Positions 16,799 through 25,592 of a stretch of DNA of 64,000 nt are shown in pieces. The stretch comes from Streptomyces sp. NBC_00513 (lineage in GTDB: Bacteria > Actinomycetota > Actinomycetes > Streptomycetales > Streptomycetaceae), in assembly GCF_041431415.1 (NCBI RefSeq), contig NZ_CP107845.1:930001-994000 (forward strand). The letters run 5' to 3'. The first letter of the stretch is position 1. Each line of letters starts with the position of its first letter. The notes under the pieces were generated by a model. It saw only the letters and a program-made list of their open reading frames with translations. It ran no database searches and was not told the origin of the DNA. The position numbers and the translations under genes were made by a program.

Positions 16799-18073
16799 GT
16801 GAACCGGCCCGCGCCCAGCCCCGTCCCTCAGCCCGCACCTCGCCCCGTCCCCCACCCCGACGCCCCGATCGTCCTCGATCCCTCCGGATCGGACCGGCAC
16901 GCCGAACACCGGCTGTTGCGCGGCCGGGGAGCGGCGGCCCGCGTCGACATCCTCGGCGTCACCGCGTGGGCCGTCACCGAACCCGCCCTCCTCAAGCGGT
17001 TACTCACCGGCCCCGACGTGTCCAAGGACGCCCGGGCGCACTGGCCGGGTTTCGACCTGGCCGTGGAGACCTGGCCCCTCGCGCTCTGGGTGGCGGCGAG
17101 CAACATGTTCACCGCCTACGGAGCCGACCACCGGCGGCTTCGGCGGATGGTGGCCCCCGCGTTCAGTGCGCGCCGCGTGGCCGCGCTCCGGGAGACGGTC
17201 GAGGTCATCGTCGCCGGCCTCCTCGACCCGCTCGCGGCCGTCCCGCGCGGCGAGATCACCGACCTGCGGGAACGGCTCGCGTACCCGCTGCCCATCGCGG
17301 TGATCGGCCACCTCATGGGGGTGCCCGTCGACCAACGCGAGGGGTTCCGTGCGGTCGTCGACGGTGTCTTCGACACCACGCTCACCCCGGAGGAGGCCTC
17401 GACCAACACGATGCGGGTCTACGAGGTCCTGGACCGGCTGATCGCCACCAGGCGGGCGTCGCCCGGGGACGACATGACCTCCCTGCTGATCTCCGCCCGC
17501 GACGAGGAGGGAGACGGCTCGGCGCTGTCCGACGTCGAACTGCGCGACACCCTCCTGCTGATGATCAGCGCCGGCTACGAGACGACGGTCAACGTCATCG
17601 ACCAGGCCGTCACCGCCCTCCTCACGCGACCTGACCAGGTGGAGCACCTGCGCGCCGGGCGGGCCGGGTGGGGCGACGTCGTCGAGGAGACCCTGCGTCA
17701 CGAACCGGCCGTCAAGCACCTGCCGATGCGTTTCGCCGTCGTCGACATCCCGCTGCCCGACGGGCAGGTCATCGCCAAGGGCGAACCGATCCTCGCCTCC
17801 TACGCCGCCGCCAATCGCCACCCCGGCTGGCACGGCACGGACGCGGACACCTTCGACGTCACACGGCTCACCAAGGACCACCTTGCCTTCGGGCACGGCG
17901 TCCACTTCTGCCTGGGCGCGCCGCTGGCCCGGCTGGAGGTGGAGGTCGCCCTGCGGCGGCTCTTCGACCGTTTCCCCGCCATGGAACTCGCCATCCCCGC
18001 AGCCGGGTTGCGGCCCGTCGCCTCCCTGATCAGCAACGGCCACCGGACCCTTCCCGTGCGCCTGCGGAGGTGA
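16799..18073 (+). CDS. Cytochrome P450 with a TTA codon
   Basis: Soluble actinobacterial P450 of 424 residues. The I-helix motif AGYETT lies near residue 258, the K-helix ExxR as EETLR near 297, and the haem loop FGHGVHFCLG places the haem-ligand at Cys371. Proline-rich residues 1-25 are probably disordered. The GTG at 16799 follows AGGGAG. Codon 68 is TTA (17000-17002), so translation may depend on the bldA tRNA. No ferredoxin or ferredoxin reductase gene is adjacent, so electrons must come from elsewhere. A shared hairpin separates it from the convergent peptidase. Confidence 0.93.
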   Translation: MNRPAPSPVPQPAPRPVPHPDAPIVLDPSGSDRHAEHRLLRGRGAAARVDILGVTAWAVTEPALLKRLLTGPDVSKDARAHWPGFDLAVETWPLALWVAASNMFTAYGADHRRLRRMVAPAFSARRVAALRETVEVIVAGLLDPLAAVPRGEITDLRERLAYPLPIAVIGHLMGVPVDQREGFRAVVDGVFDTTLTPEEASTNTMRVYEVLDRLIATRRASPGDDMTSLLISARDEEGDGSALSDVELRDTLLLMISAGYETTVNVIDQAVTALLTRPDQVEHLRAGRAGWGDVVEETLRHEPAVKHLPMRFAVVDIPLPDGQVIAKGEPILASYAAANRHPGWHGTDADTFDVTRLTKDHLAFGHGVHFCLGAPLARLEVEVALRRLFDRFPAMELAIPAAGLRPVASLISNGHRTLPVRLRR

Positions 18074-18076
18074 TCC

Positions 18077-18106
18077 GGCCCCCGGAGCGTGCGGGCTCCG
18101 GGGGCC
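18077..18106. terminator. Bidirectional hairpin between P450 and peptidase genes
   Basis: GGCCCCCGGAGC (18077-18088) and GCTCCGGGGGCC (18095-18106) form a perfect 12-bp stem with a 6-nt loop between the two convergent stop codons. Confidence 0.78.
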
Positions 18107-18117
18107 GCTCGGTGCGC

Positions 18118-20115
18118 TCACCCCAGGCGGTTCCAGAGGAAGGTGTGGGTGAGCGCCTCGTTCACGGCGGCCTGGGCGTTGTCGGTGGCGCCCGCGTGCC
18201 CGCCGCCGGCCGTCTCGTGGAAGTGGACGACGTGGCCCAGCTCGCGCAGCCGGGCGGCCGCCTTGCGCGCGTGCCCGGGGTGGACCCGGTCGTCGCTGGT
18301 CGCGGTGAGGAGCAGGATCGGCGGGTAGGGCCGGTCCGATCGGAAGGCGTGGTACGGGGAGAGGGCCTCCAGGTGGGGACGGTCCTCGGCCCGGTCGGGG
18401 TCTCCGTACTCGGCGGTCCAGGACGCGCCCGCGAGGAGCCGGTGGAAGCGCAGGAGGTCGAGGATCGGGAAGCCGATGACGACGGCGCCGAAGAGCTCGG
18501 GGTAGCGGACCGTCATGGCGCCCATGAGCAGGCCGCCGTTGCTGCGCCCCTCGATGCCCAACCGGTCGGGGGTGGTGATCCCGCGGGCGACGAGGTCCCC
18601 GGCGACGGCGGCGAAGTCCTCGAACGCCCTCGGCCGCTCGGCCTTGAGCGCGGCCCGGTGCCACCGGGGCCCGTACTCGCCGCCGCCCCGGATGCCCGCG
18701 ATGACGTAGGTACCGCCGCGGGCGAGCCAGGCCCGCCCGGTGACGGCGTCGTACCCCGGGGTCAGGGACACCTCGAACCCGCCGTAGCCGTAGAGCAGGG
18801 TCGGCCCGGGACCGGCATCGGGTCCGACGACGAAGTAGGGCACGCGGGTGCCGTCCTCGGACGTCGCGAAGTACTGCCGGACCGTCAGCCCGGTGGTGTC
18901 GAAGAGGGCGGGCGCCCGTTTGACGACCGTGCTGTCGCCGCCGATGTCGCCGCGGTGGAGGGCGGCGGGCCGCAGGTGTCCCGCGACGTGGAGGAAGTAC
19001 TCGTCGCTCTCGTGCGGGTCGGTTCCCGTGATCGAGGCCGCGGCGAGCGGCGGTACGTCGGCGAGCGGTTCCCGGCGCCAGCCCTCGGGCGTGGGCGTCA
19101 GCACCTCCATGCGGGTGGAGACGTCGCTCAGCGTCTGCAGGATCAGGTGGTTGCGGGTCCAGGAGTGGCCGGCGAGGGCGGTGTGCTCGTCCGGTTCGAA
19201 CAGCACGGCCGCCTCGCGGTTCCCGGCGAGGAACGCGTCGAAGTCGAAGGCCAGCAGGGAGCCCGCCGGCCGGCCGAGCCAGGGGGACTTCGGGGCGACC
19301 ACCAGCCAGGATCGGTGGGCGTACGCGGTCGCGTCGCCCGGTACGTCGATCTCGACCCGTAGGCCGTTCTCGTCGAGGAGGAACAGGCTTTGGTTCCAGA
19401 AGTCCTTCTGCCGGGACAGGAAGTGGCGCTCGAATCCCTCGGTCGGATCGAACCAGCCGGCCGCGGCCAGATCGTCCTTCGCCACCTCGAAGACGAGGGT
19501 GGCCTCCTCCAGGGGCGTGCCGCGGCGCCACCTGCGCACGGTGGCGGGGTAGCCGGACGCGGTGAGCGAGCCCGGGCCGAGGTCGGCGCCGACGTAGACC
19601 TCGTCCACGGTGATCCAGTCGATCCTGGTCTTGCCCTCGGGCACCTCGAACCCGCCGGTGACGAACGCCAGGGTTTCCAGGTCGAACTCGCGCACCACCA
19701 CGGCGTCGGTGCCCGCCCGGGAGAGGAGCACGAGCGCGTGCCGGTGGCCGGGGTGGAGCACCTCGGCGCCCGACCACGTCCAGTCCTCGCCCTCCTCGGC
19801 GGCGAGGGCGTCGACGTCCAGCACCGTTTCCCAGTCCGGGAGGTCCTTGGCGTACTCCTCCGGCGTGGTGCGCCGCCAGACGCCCCGGACGTGTGCGGCG
19901 TCCTGCCAGAAGTTGTACAGGTACCGGCCGCGGCGGCAGACGTAGGGGATCCGCCGCTCGTCGTCCAGGACCTCGCGCAGCTCGGCCGCCAGGGCCCCGA
20001 ACTCGGGGCCGCGGGCCAGTAGCTCCGTCGTCTCCGCGGTCCGTTCGGCCGCCCAGGCCAGGGCGCGGGGGCCGCTCACGTCTTCCAGCCACATGTACGG
20101 GTCTTCTTCGTTCAC
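18118..20115 (-). CDS. Prolyl oligopeptidase family (S9) serine peptidase
   Basis: Cytosolic peptidase of 665 residues that cleaves short peptides after proline, with an N-terminal beta-propeller (about 60-410) gating a C-terminal alpha/beta hydrolase. The catalytic Ser lies in GRSNGG near residue 525, the Asp in TSDDRVHPGHA near 608 and the His in GGGHAGATDN near 639. The opening EEDPYMWLEDV is the family's usual N-terminus. The GTG at 20115 is chosen because it is just before that segment; CACAAT 7 nt upstream may be the -10 box of a leaderless transcript. No signal peptide is present. Confidence 0.92.
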   Translation of the reverse strand: MNEEDPYMWLEDVSGPRALAWAAERTAETTELLARGPEFGALAAELREVLDDERRIPYVCRRGRYLYNFWQDAAHVRGVWRRTTPEEYAKDLPDWETVLDVDALAAEEGEDWTWSGAEVLHPGHRHALVLLSRAGTDAVVVREFDLETLAFVTGGFEVPEGKTRIDWITVDEVYVGADLGPGSLTASGYPATVRRWRRGTPLEEATLVFEVAKDDLAAAGWFDPTEGFERHFLSRQKDFWNQSLFLLDENGLRVEIDVPGDATAYAHRSWLVVAPKSPWLGRPAGSLLAFDFDAFLAGNREAAVLFEPDEHTALAGHSWTRNHLILQTLSDVSTRMEVLTPTPEGWRREPLADVPPLAAASITGTDPHESDEYFLHVAGHLRPAALHRGDIGGDSTVVKRAPALFDTTGLTVRQYFATSEDGTRVPYFVVGPDAGPGPTLLYGYGGFEVSLTPGYDAVTGRAWLARGGTYVIAGIRGGGEYGPRWHRAALKAERPRAFEDFAAVAGDLVARGITTPDRLGIEGRSNGGLLMGAMTVRYPELFGAVVIGFPILDLLRFHRLLAGASWTAEYGDPDRAEDRPHLEALSPYHAFRSDRPYPPILLLTATSDDRVHPGHARKAAARLRELGHVVHFHETAGGGHAGATDNAQAAVNEALTHTFLWNRLG

Positions 20116-20295
20116 CCCCCGATTGTGCCGACGTCCGGCGCCGCCTGTCCGCCGGTCGGCCGGCGCCGTCACCGCACCGGTGTCCGGCAGACCGCCCCCG
20201 CCGGACGGCGACGGGCCTGTCGGGCCGGTGGTGCGGGCACGGCGATGGGGCCGGGCCCGCACCCGGGGAACGCCGACCGGGGTCGGCGCTCGGGG

Positions 20296-20946
20296 TCAGC
20301 GTCCGGGGCAGGTCTTCCAGGCAAGGTGGTAGACGGTCTGGATGGCACCGTCGGTGGAGTCCATGGCGATGAAGCTGTTCGTGTTCCTCGGGTCGGAGGT
20401 GCCGGCGTTGACGCGCAGCTCGGTGTTGATGTTGAAGTTGCGCTGCGCGCCGCAGGGCGCCCAGACCAACTGGGCCCAGTCGGTGGTGTCGGTGGCCTGC
20501 CAGTTGTTGTCGAGCGGGCCGTTGAAGCGGTGGGTCCCGGTGGCCGTCTCGGGCGAGCCCTGGAAGTAGTACGAGGCCTTCTGGGTCGCGTTGGCCCCCC
20601 TCTCCAGGTGGGCGTAACCGCGGTAGTCGGCGCTCGCGACGGCGTAGGTGAAGCCTTGTGGGACGTGCACGATCAGGTTGAGCTGGCAGTTCTTCCGGAA
20701 GTCCGTCGGCTGGGAGCCGATGCCGACCTGCGCCAGGTACTGGCTGTAGGTGACGGTGAAGGCCGTGTTGTCCGCCGACACGGCGACGGCCGCCGTGCCC
20801 AGCGGACAACCGGACCCGTTGACGGTCGCGAGCTCGATGACGATCTTGTCGGGCGGCACGGTGATGCCGGCCGGGGCCTGCGGGGCGAGGAACGTGCCGG
20901 CGAGGAACACGGCGGTCGCGCCGCCGGCGAGTAAGGCACCGGGCAT
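20296..20946 (-). CDS. Secreted DUF4360 protein with a TTA codon
   Basis: Exported protein of 216 residues. The N-terminal 26 residues are a signal peptide (MPGALLAGGATAVFLAG, cleavage near APA). The mature protein carries four Cys (GSGCPLG, RKNCQLN, APCGAQ, KTCPG) and the strand pattern VTYSQYLAQVG and NCQLNLIVHVPQGF of DUF4360, a family of unknown function found outside the cell. Codon 5 is TTA (20934-20932), which would make expression bldA-dependent from the very start of translation. Such proteins are often produced during development; that link is inference here. Confidence 0.85.
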   Translation of the reverse strand: MPGALLAGGATAVFLAGTFLAPQAPAGITVPPDKIVIELATVNGSGCPLGTAAVAVSADNTAFTVTYSQYLAQVGIGSQPTDFRKNCQLNLIVHVPQGFTYAVASADYRGYAHLERGANATQKASYYFQGSPETATGTHRFNGPLDNNWQATDTTDWAQLVWAPCGAQRNFNINTELRVNAGTSDPRNTNSFIAMDSTDGAIQTVYHLAWKTCPGR

Positions 20947-21203
20947 GATGCTCCGATCGGTTGTCGGTGGCCTTGCCTGAGGTGGGGGGTCCGGCCGAGC
21001 GCGCGGCCCCGTTCCGTCGACCCGGACAGCGGGAATCGTCGGGTGGGGCCGCGGCGTGTGGAAACCTCGACCGTCCGGCCGCGTCGCGGAACGAGTACCG
21101 GAACGCTCTGGATGCTAGAGACCGCGCTCCCCGCGGAATAAGGCGGTAACCGGCCGAACACACGGCGTCGACATCGGCCTACGGGTCACGCGCGACCGGC
21201 GGC
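20947..21203. promoter_or_regulatory. Likely DUF4360 promoter region
   Basis: On the minus strand TTATTC (21141-21136) and TAGCAT (21117-21112) are 18 bp apart, which would give a 5' untranslated region of about 160 nt. The -35 box is weak. Confidence 0.3.
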
Positions 21204-22754
21204 TCACCCGCGGCCGGTGTCGATCGCCGCCGCGAGGGCGGCGGCCCGTTCGGCGGCGCGCGGGCGCGGGTCCGCGGTACGCGTGGCCCAGGCGATGTGT
21301 CCGTCGGGCCGGACGAGGAGTTCGGTCACGCCGTCGAGGTCCTCGTGCGGGTCGTGCGTGGTGACGGTCGCGTGGGTGAGGCGGGGGTGGGCGGGCTCGT
21401 CGGGGCCGCCCCCTGACGGGCGGCCGGTGAGGTCGAGCAGGACGAAGTGGCCCTCGTGGAACAGCTCGTGGGCCCGCCGCGCGGACGAACCGGCGACGGT
21501 GAGGGCGATGTCGGGCAGGGGCCGTCCCGCGGGCGCGTCGCCTTCGAGGGGGTAGTGGGTGGCGAGGGCCGAGACCCGGCCGGCGAGCAGGCGGTTCACC
21601 TCCGGCAGGCCGAGGAGTTCGTCGAGGAGCGCGCGCAGGGCGACGGCCGGGCCGGCGTAAGGCGGTACCAGGGTCAGTTCGGCCAGCAGGGTCTGTACGG
21701 CGGTGTTGTCGGTGACGGCGCGGCCGACGGGGCGGCGCTCGGCGTCGTAGCTGTCGAGGAGTCCGGGCGGGGCCCAGCCCCGGATGTCGGCGGCGAGCTT
21801 CCAGCCGAGGTTGAACGCGTCCTGGAGGCCGGTGTTGAGGCCTTGGCCACCGGCGGGGAAGTGGATGTGCGCGGCGTCGCCCGCGATCAGGACCCGGCCG
21901 GCGCGGTAGCGCTCGGCGAGTCGGGTCGCGTTGCCGAAGCGGGACGACCAGTGCGGGTCGCCGATGCCGAGGTCGGATCCGCAGAGCCGGTTCAGGCAGG
22001 CGCGGAACTCGTCCGTCGTGACGGGCTCCGCGGAGGGTGTGCGCATGCGTTCGGGGTCGATCAGGACGATGCGGGTGAGTCCGCCCTCCAGCGGGACGGC
22101 CAGGCCTCCGGCGGCCCGGAGCCGGCGCAGCGCGTCCGGGTCGGCGTCGAGGCCGGCGAAGTCGCCGAGCACACCGGTCAGGGTCTCGTCGCTGCCGGGG
22201 AAGCCGATGCCCGCCGCCTCGCGGACGGGGCTGCGGCCACCGTCGCAGCCCACGACGTACCGGGCGCGCAGCGGCGCGCGATCCCCCTCGCCGTCGCCTT
22301 CGTCACCGCGAACCCCGTCGCCGGAACCCCCGCCGCCGGTCCGGACGGAGCAGGTGACCCCGTCGGCGTCCTGGGTCAGCGCGGTGAGTCGAAGGCCGCG
22401 GCTGATCCGGACACCGAGTTCCCGGGCGCGCTCCTCCAGGAGTGCTTCGGTGCGGGTCTGTGGGATGGCCAGGGTGTATCCGTGGCGGGTGTCGAGGGCG
22501 GCGAAGTCGAGCGGGGTGGGCAGGGCCGCGTAGTGCCAGCCGGGGACGGGTCGGCCGTGGGCGAGGAAGCGGGGGGCGAGGCCGCGCAGGTCGAGGATCT
22601 CGACGCTGCGCGGGTGGAGGGTCAGGGCGCGGGAGTGCGGGTGGGGGGCGGTGCGGCGCTCGATGATCCGGGTCCGTACACCGGCCAGGGCGAGTTCGCA
22701 GGCCAGCATCAGCCCGGTGGGGCCGGCGCCCACGATGATCACATCGGTGTCCAT
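21204..22754 (-). CDS. FAD-dependent aromatic monooxygenase (class A flavoprotein)
   Basis: NAD(P)H-dependent hydroxylase of 516 residues. The N-terminal FAD dinucleotide motif is VIIVGAGPTGLMLACELA, the DG motif is VVGCDGGRSPVREAAG, and the GD motif with substrate-side residues is AGDAAHIHFPAGGQGLNTGL. A thioredoxin-like C-terminal domain follows. The arrangement matches the rifampicin monooxygenase / polyketide hydroxylase group (PheA/TfdB), but I cannot tell detoxification from biosynthesis. The ATG at 22754 has AAGGAG 8 nt upstream; a GTG three codons earlier overlaps that site. Expression is almost certainly controlled by the divergent TetR through two tandem operators. Confidence 0.92.
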   Translation of the reverse strand: MDTDVIIVGAGPTGLMLACELALAGVRTRIIERRTAPHPHSRALTLHPRSVEILDLRGLAPRFLAHGRPVPGWHYAALPTPLDFAALDTRHGYTLAIPQTRTEALLEERARELGVRISRGLRLTALTQDADGVTCSVRTGGGGSGDGVRGDEGDGEGDRAPLRARYVVGCDGGRSPVREAAGIGFPGSDETLTGVLGDFAGLDADPDALRRLRAAGGLAVPLEGGLTRIVLIDPERMRTPSAEPVTTDEFRACLNRLCGSDLGIGDPHWSSRFGNATRLAERYRAGRVLIAGDAAHIHFPAGGQGLNTGLQDAFNLGWKLAADIRGWAPPGLLDSYDAERRPVGRAVTDNTAVQTLLAELTLVPPYAGPAVALRALLDELLGLPEVNRLLAGRVSALATHYPLEGDAPAGRPLPDIALTVAGSSARRAHELFHEGHFVLLDLTGRPSGGGPDEPAHPRLTHATVTTHDPHEDLDGVTELLVRPDGHIAWATRTADPRPRAAERAAALAAAIDTGRG

Positions 22755-22773
22755 GAGAGGCACTCCTTAATAA

Positions 22774-22803
22774 GTGAACAACGTTCACGTGAACGATGTT
22801 CAC
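22774..22803. promoter_or_regulatory. Two adjacent 15-bp TetR operators
   Basis: GTGAACAACGTTCAC (22774-22788) and GTGAACGATGTTCAC (22789-22803) stand head to tail; each has perfect 6-bp arms GTGAAC/GTTCAC around a 3-bp centre. They fill the space between the two divergent starts. Confidence 0.85.
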
Positions 22804-22809
22804 TATAGT
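22804..22809 (+). promoter_or_regulatory. -10 box of the TetR gene
   Basis: TATAGT directly follows the second operator and ends 7 nt before the ATG at 22817. No Shine-Dalgarno is present, so the transcript is likely leaderless and autorepressed. Confidence 0.6.
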
Positions 22810-22816
22810 GAGGCGC

Positions 22817-23488
22817 ATGAGCTCCCCGTCAACCTCCGCCCCCGGGCGAGGTCGCCCCGCCCGCCTCGACCGGACACGGACCGTCGAGACGGCACTGGAC
22901 CTGCTGGACGAACACGGCTTGGAGGCGCTGACCATGCGGCGACTCGCCGACGCCGTCGGCGCCCGGGCCGGCGCGCTGTACCGGCACTTCGCCACGAAGG
23001 ACGACCTGCTCACGGAGATGGCCGAGCGGATGGTGGCCCCGGCGGCGGCCGGGGCCGCACCCGGGGACGGCACGTGGCGGACGGCGCTGGCCGGTCGCGC
23101 CCGGGCACTGCGCGCGGCGCTGCTGGCGCGGCGGGACGGGGCGCGGGTCTACGCCGGCACGCATCCGACCGGCCCGAACACGCTCGGGTTCGCGGACTCG
23201 GTGGTCTCGGTGCTGATCGGGGCCGGTTTCGGCGAGGAGGACGCGGCGCGGACCCTGTTGGCCGTGGCCGACTTCACCCTGGGCCACACCCTGGAGGAGC
23301 AGGCGGCCGTCTCCCCTGACGGTCCGGCCGATCCGGCGCGCCTGCGCGAGGCGGCGACGGGCGAGGCCTACCCGCACCTGGCCCGCGCGCTGCCGGTGGT
23401 CACCAGTGCCGACTTCACCGCCCGCTTCGAGTTCGGCCTGGACCTGCTGATCACCGGACTGTCGGCGCGGGGCCCGCACACGGGCTGA
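22817..23488 (+). CDS. TetR family regulator
   Basis: Repressor of 223 residues. The helix-turn-helix lies at about 15-60 (VETALDLLDEHGLEALTMRR then ADAVGARAGALYRHFATKDD), and the C-terminal half resembles the TetR_C domain of tetracycline-type repressors (LLAVADFTLGHTLEEQAA). It is divergent from the FAD monooxygenase with two perfect palindromes between them, the same layout as tetR-tetX-like detoxification pairs. The natural inducer is unknown. A nested hairpin follows the stop. Confidence 0.92.
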   Translation: MSSPSTSAPGRGRPARLDRTRTVETALDLLDEHGLEALTMRRLADAVGARAGALYRHFATKDDLLTEMAERMVAPAAAGAAPGDGTWRTALAGRARALRAALLARRDGARVYAGTHPTGPNTLGFADSVVSVLIGAGFGEEDAARTLLAVADFTLGHTLEEQAAVSPDGPADPARLREAATGEAYPHLARALPVVTSADFTARFEFGLDLLITGLSARGPHTG

Positions 23489-23534
23489 CCGCCCGCACCT
23501 TCCGGCGCAGGCCCGGCCGGCCGGAAGGGCGGTC
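23487..23534 (+). terminator. Nested hairpin after the TetR gene
   Basis: GACCGCCC (23487-23494) pairs with GGGCGGTC (23527-23534), with an inner CTTCCGGC/GCCGGAAG stem. It begins within the stop codon. Confidence 0.55.
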
Positions 23535-23566
23535 GCAAGCGGAACCTCAAGCGGAGGCCGCTCCGA

Positions 23567-23610
23567 TCGACCGCGCACGGTGGGTCGGTGTCGACCGCGC
23601 ACGGTGGGTC
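23567..23610. repeat. 20-bp direct repeat, two copies
   Basis: TCGACCGCGCACGGTGGGTC occurs at 23567-23586 and 23591-23610, a 24-bp period, upstream of the LLM operon. It may be a regulator site or a slippage product. Confidence 0.6.
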
Positions 23611-23725
23611 AGCTCCGCGTGCGCGCTCGGGCACGTCGGGGCGGCTCCCGCTTCGTACGCTCCTTGCCGACAAGGACGACGGCCGGCGGCGCGGTGCGCG
23701 GCCGGTCCGAGAGAGAGCGGGCCGC

Positions 23726-24811
23726 ATGCAGTTCGGCATCTTCACCGTGGGTGACGTGACCACCGACCCGACGACGGGCCACACCCCGGGCGAGGGGGAG
23801 CGCATCAAGGCGATCACCGCCATCGCCCTCAAGGCGGAGGAGGTCGGGTTGGACGTCTTCGCCATGGGCGAGCATCACAACCCGCCGTTCGTCCCGTCCT
23901 CCCCCACGACCGTGCTGGGCTACATCGCGGCGCGCACCGAACGGCTGCTGCTCTCCACCGCGACCACGCTCATCACCACCAACGACCCGGTGAAGATCGC
24001 GGAGGACTACGCGATGCTCCAACACCTGGCCGACGGCCGGGTCGACCTGGTGCTCGGACGGGGCAACACCGGTCCCGTGTACCCGTGGTTCGGCAAGGAC
24101 ATCCAGGACGGGATTCCGCTGGCCGTGGAGAACTACGCGCTGCTCCGCCGCCTGTGGGAGGAGGACGTGGTCGACTGGGAGGGACGCTTCCGCACCCCGC
24201 TCCAGGCGTTCACCTCCACCCCCCGCCCGCTCGACGGGCTGGCGCCCTTCGTGTGGCACGGCTCCATCCGCAGCCCCGAGGTGGCGGAGCAGGCCGCCTA
24301 CTACGGTGACGGCTTCTTCGCCAACAACATCTTCTGGCCCAAGGAGCACTACCAGCGGCTGATCCGCCTCTACCGGCGCCGGTTCGCCTTCCACGGCCAC
24401 GGCACCGAGGAGCAGGCGATCGTCGGCCTCGGCGGGCAGGCGTTCATGCGGAAGAACTCGCAGGACGCGGTGCGGGAGTTCCGGCCCTACTTCGACAACG
24501 CCCCGGTGTACGGGCACGGTCCCTCACTGGAGGAGTTCACCGAGCAGACTCCGCTGACGGTCGGCAGTCCCGCGCAGGTGATCGAGCGCACCTTGGAGTT
24601 CCGTGAGCACTTCGGCGACTACCAGCGGCAGTTGTTCCTGATGGACCATGCCGGGTTGCCGCTGAAGACCGTCCTCGAACAGCTCGACCTGCTGGGCGAG
24701 GAGGTCGTGCCCGTGCTGCGGCGGGAGTTCGCCGCGGCGCGCCCCGCGGGCACGGCCGCGGCTCCCACCCACGCGGGCCGGCTGGCGGCGCGCGACGGGG
24801 TCGCTCCGTGA
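23726..24811 (+). CDS. LLM class flavin-dependent oxidoreductase (CE1758 family)
   Basis: Luciferase-like monooxygenase of 361 residues that uses reduced FMN delivered by a partner. The barrel start MQFGIFTVGDV, the loop GEHHNPPFVPSSPTTVLGYI and the FMN region LTVGSPAQVIERTLEF are characteristic of the CE1758-type subgroup. The ATG at 23726 follows GAGAGAG. The stop overlaps the start of the next gene, an FMN reductase, by 4 bp, which makes a two-component monooxygenase very likely. The substrate is unknown. Confidence 0.9.
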   Translation: MQFGIFTVGDVTTDPTTGHTPGEGERIKAITAIALKAEEVGLDVFAMGEHHNPPFVPSSPTTVLGYIAARTERLLLSTATTLITTNDPVKIAEDYAMLQHLADGRVDLVLGRGNTGPVYPWFGKDIQDGIPLAVENYALLRRLWEEDVVDWEGRFRTPLQAFTSTPRPLDGLAPFVWHGSIRSPEVAEQAAYYGDGFFANNIFWPKEHYQRLIRLYRRRFAFHGHGTEEQAIVGLGGQAFMRKNSQDAVREFRPYFDNAPVYGHGPSLEEFTEQTPLTVGSPAQVIERTLEFREHFGDYQRQLFLMDHAGLPLKTVLEQLDLLGEEVVPVLRREFAAARPAGTAAAPTHAGRLAARDGVAP

Positions 24812-25503
24812 ACGAGAGCCCCGCCGCCGTGCTCGCGGGTGACGGCACACCGAGGAGGATCACGGTGGTCGCGGCCGGTCTGAGCGACCCGTCGTCCACC
24901 CGGCTGCTCGCCGACCGGCTCGCCGCCGCCACCCGGGCGGCGTTGGACGTACTGGGGGTGAGCTGTGCGATCGAGTTCGTCGAACTGCGCCCGCTCGCGC
25001 GTGACATCGCCGCCCATCTCGTGACCGGCTATCCGCCGCCCGCCCTCGCGACCGCGCTGGGCGCGGTGGAGGGCTGCGAGGCGCTCATCGTCGTCACGCC
25101 CGTGTTCACCGCCTCCTACTCGGGCCTGTTCAAATCCTTCTTCGACCTCGTCGAGAACACGGCCCTCACCGGCCGCCCCGTGCTGATCGCGGCGACCGGC
25201 GGAACCAGCCGGCACTCGCTGGTGCTCGAACACGCCCTGCGTCCGATGTTCGCCTACCTCCGCGCCGTGGTGGTGCCCACCGGCGTCTACGCGGCCACCA
25301 CCGACTGGGGGAACTCCGGCGACCCCTACACGGAGGAGCTGCCCCGCCGGATCGGCCGGTCGGCGGCCGAGTTGGCGGCCCTGCTCGCCCCCGGCACGCC
25401 ACTGGCCGGCGGGCCCGCCTCCCCCGCGCCGGACGGCGACGAGGAGGTCGTGTCCTTCGAACGACACCTGGAGGCCGTACGGGCCCGCCCCGCGCGGCGC
25501 TGA
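24808..25503 (+). CDS. NAD(P)H-dependent FMN reductase (CE1759 family)
   Basis: Flavodoxin-like reductase of 231 residues that makes FMNH2 for the preceding LLM monooxygenase. The FMN phosphate loop is AGLSDPSSTRLLADRL, the flavin loop is TPVFTASYSGLFKSFFD, and a third contact is AATGGTSRHSL. The GTG at 24808 lies in the GTGA overlap with the LLM stop, so translation is coupled. The last 35 residues are low in complexity. A hairpin separates it from the convergent phosphatase gene. Confidence 0.9.
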   Translation: MNESPAAVLAGDGTPRRITVVAAGLSDPSSTRLLADRLAAATRAALDVLGVSCAIEFVELRPLARDIAAHLVTGYPPPALATALGAVEGCEALIVVTPVFTASYSGLFKSFFDLVENTALTGRPVLIAATGGTSRHSLVLEHALRPMFAYLRAVVVPTGVYAATTDWGNSGDPYTEELPRRIGRSAAELAALLAPGTPLAGGPASPAPDGDEEVVSFERHLEAVRARPARR

Positions 25504-25529
25504 CCGGCGGCGGCCGAGCCCGCCGCCGG
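25504..25529. terminator. Bidirectional hairpin
   Basis: CCGGCGGCGG (25504-25513) and CCGCCGCCGG (25520-25529) form a perfect 10-bp stem with a 6-nt loop immediately after the FMN reductase stop. Confidence 0.65.
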
Positions 25530-25592
25530 GCCCGCGATCGGCCCGACACGGAACCGGACACGGGGCTCGGCACGACGCCCGACACGGGCACG

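Noticed and set aside
17000..21163. Very long minus-strand open frame over the P450, peptidase and DUF4360 genes
   Set aside because: It arises from high third-position GC. The three genes it crosses have clear motifs in other frames.
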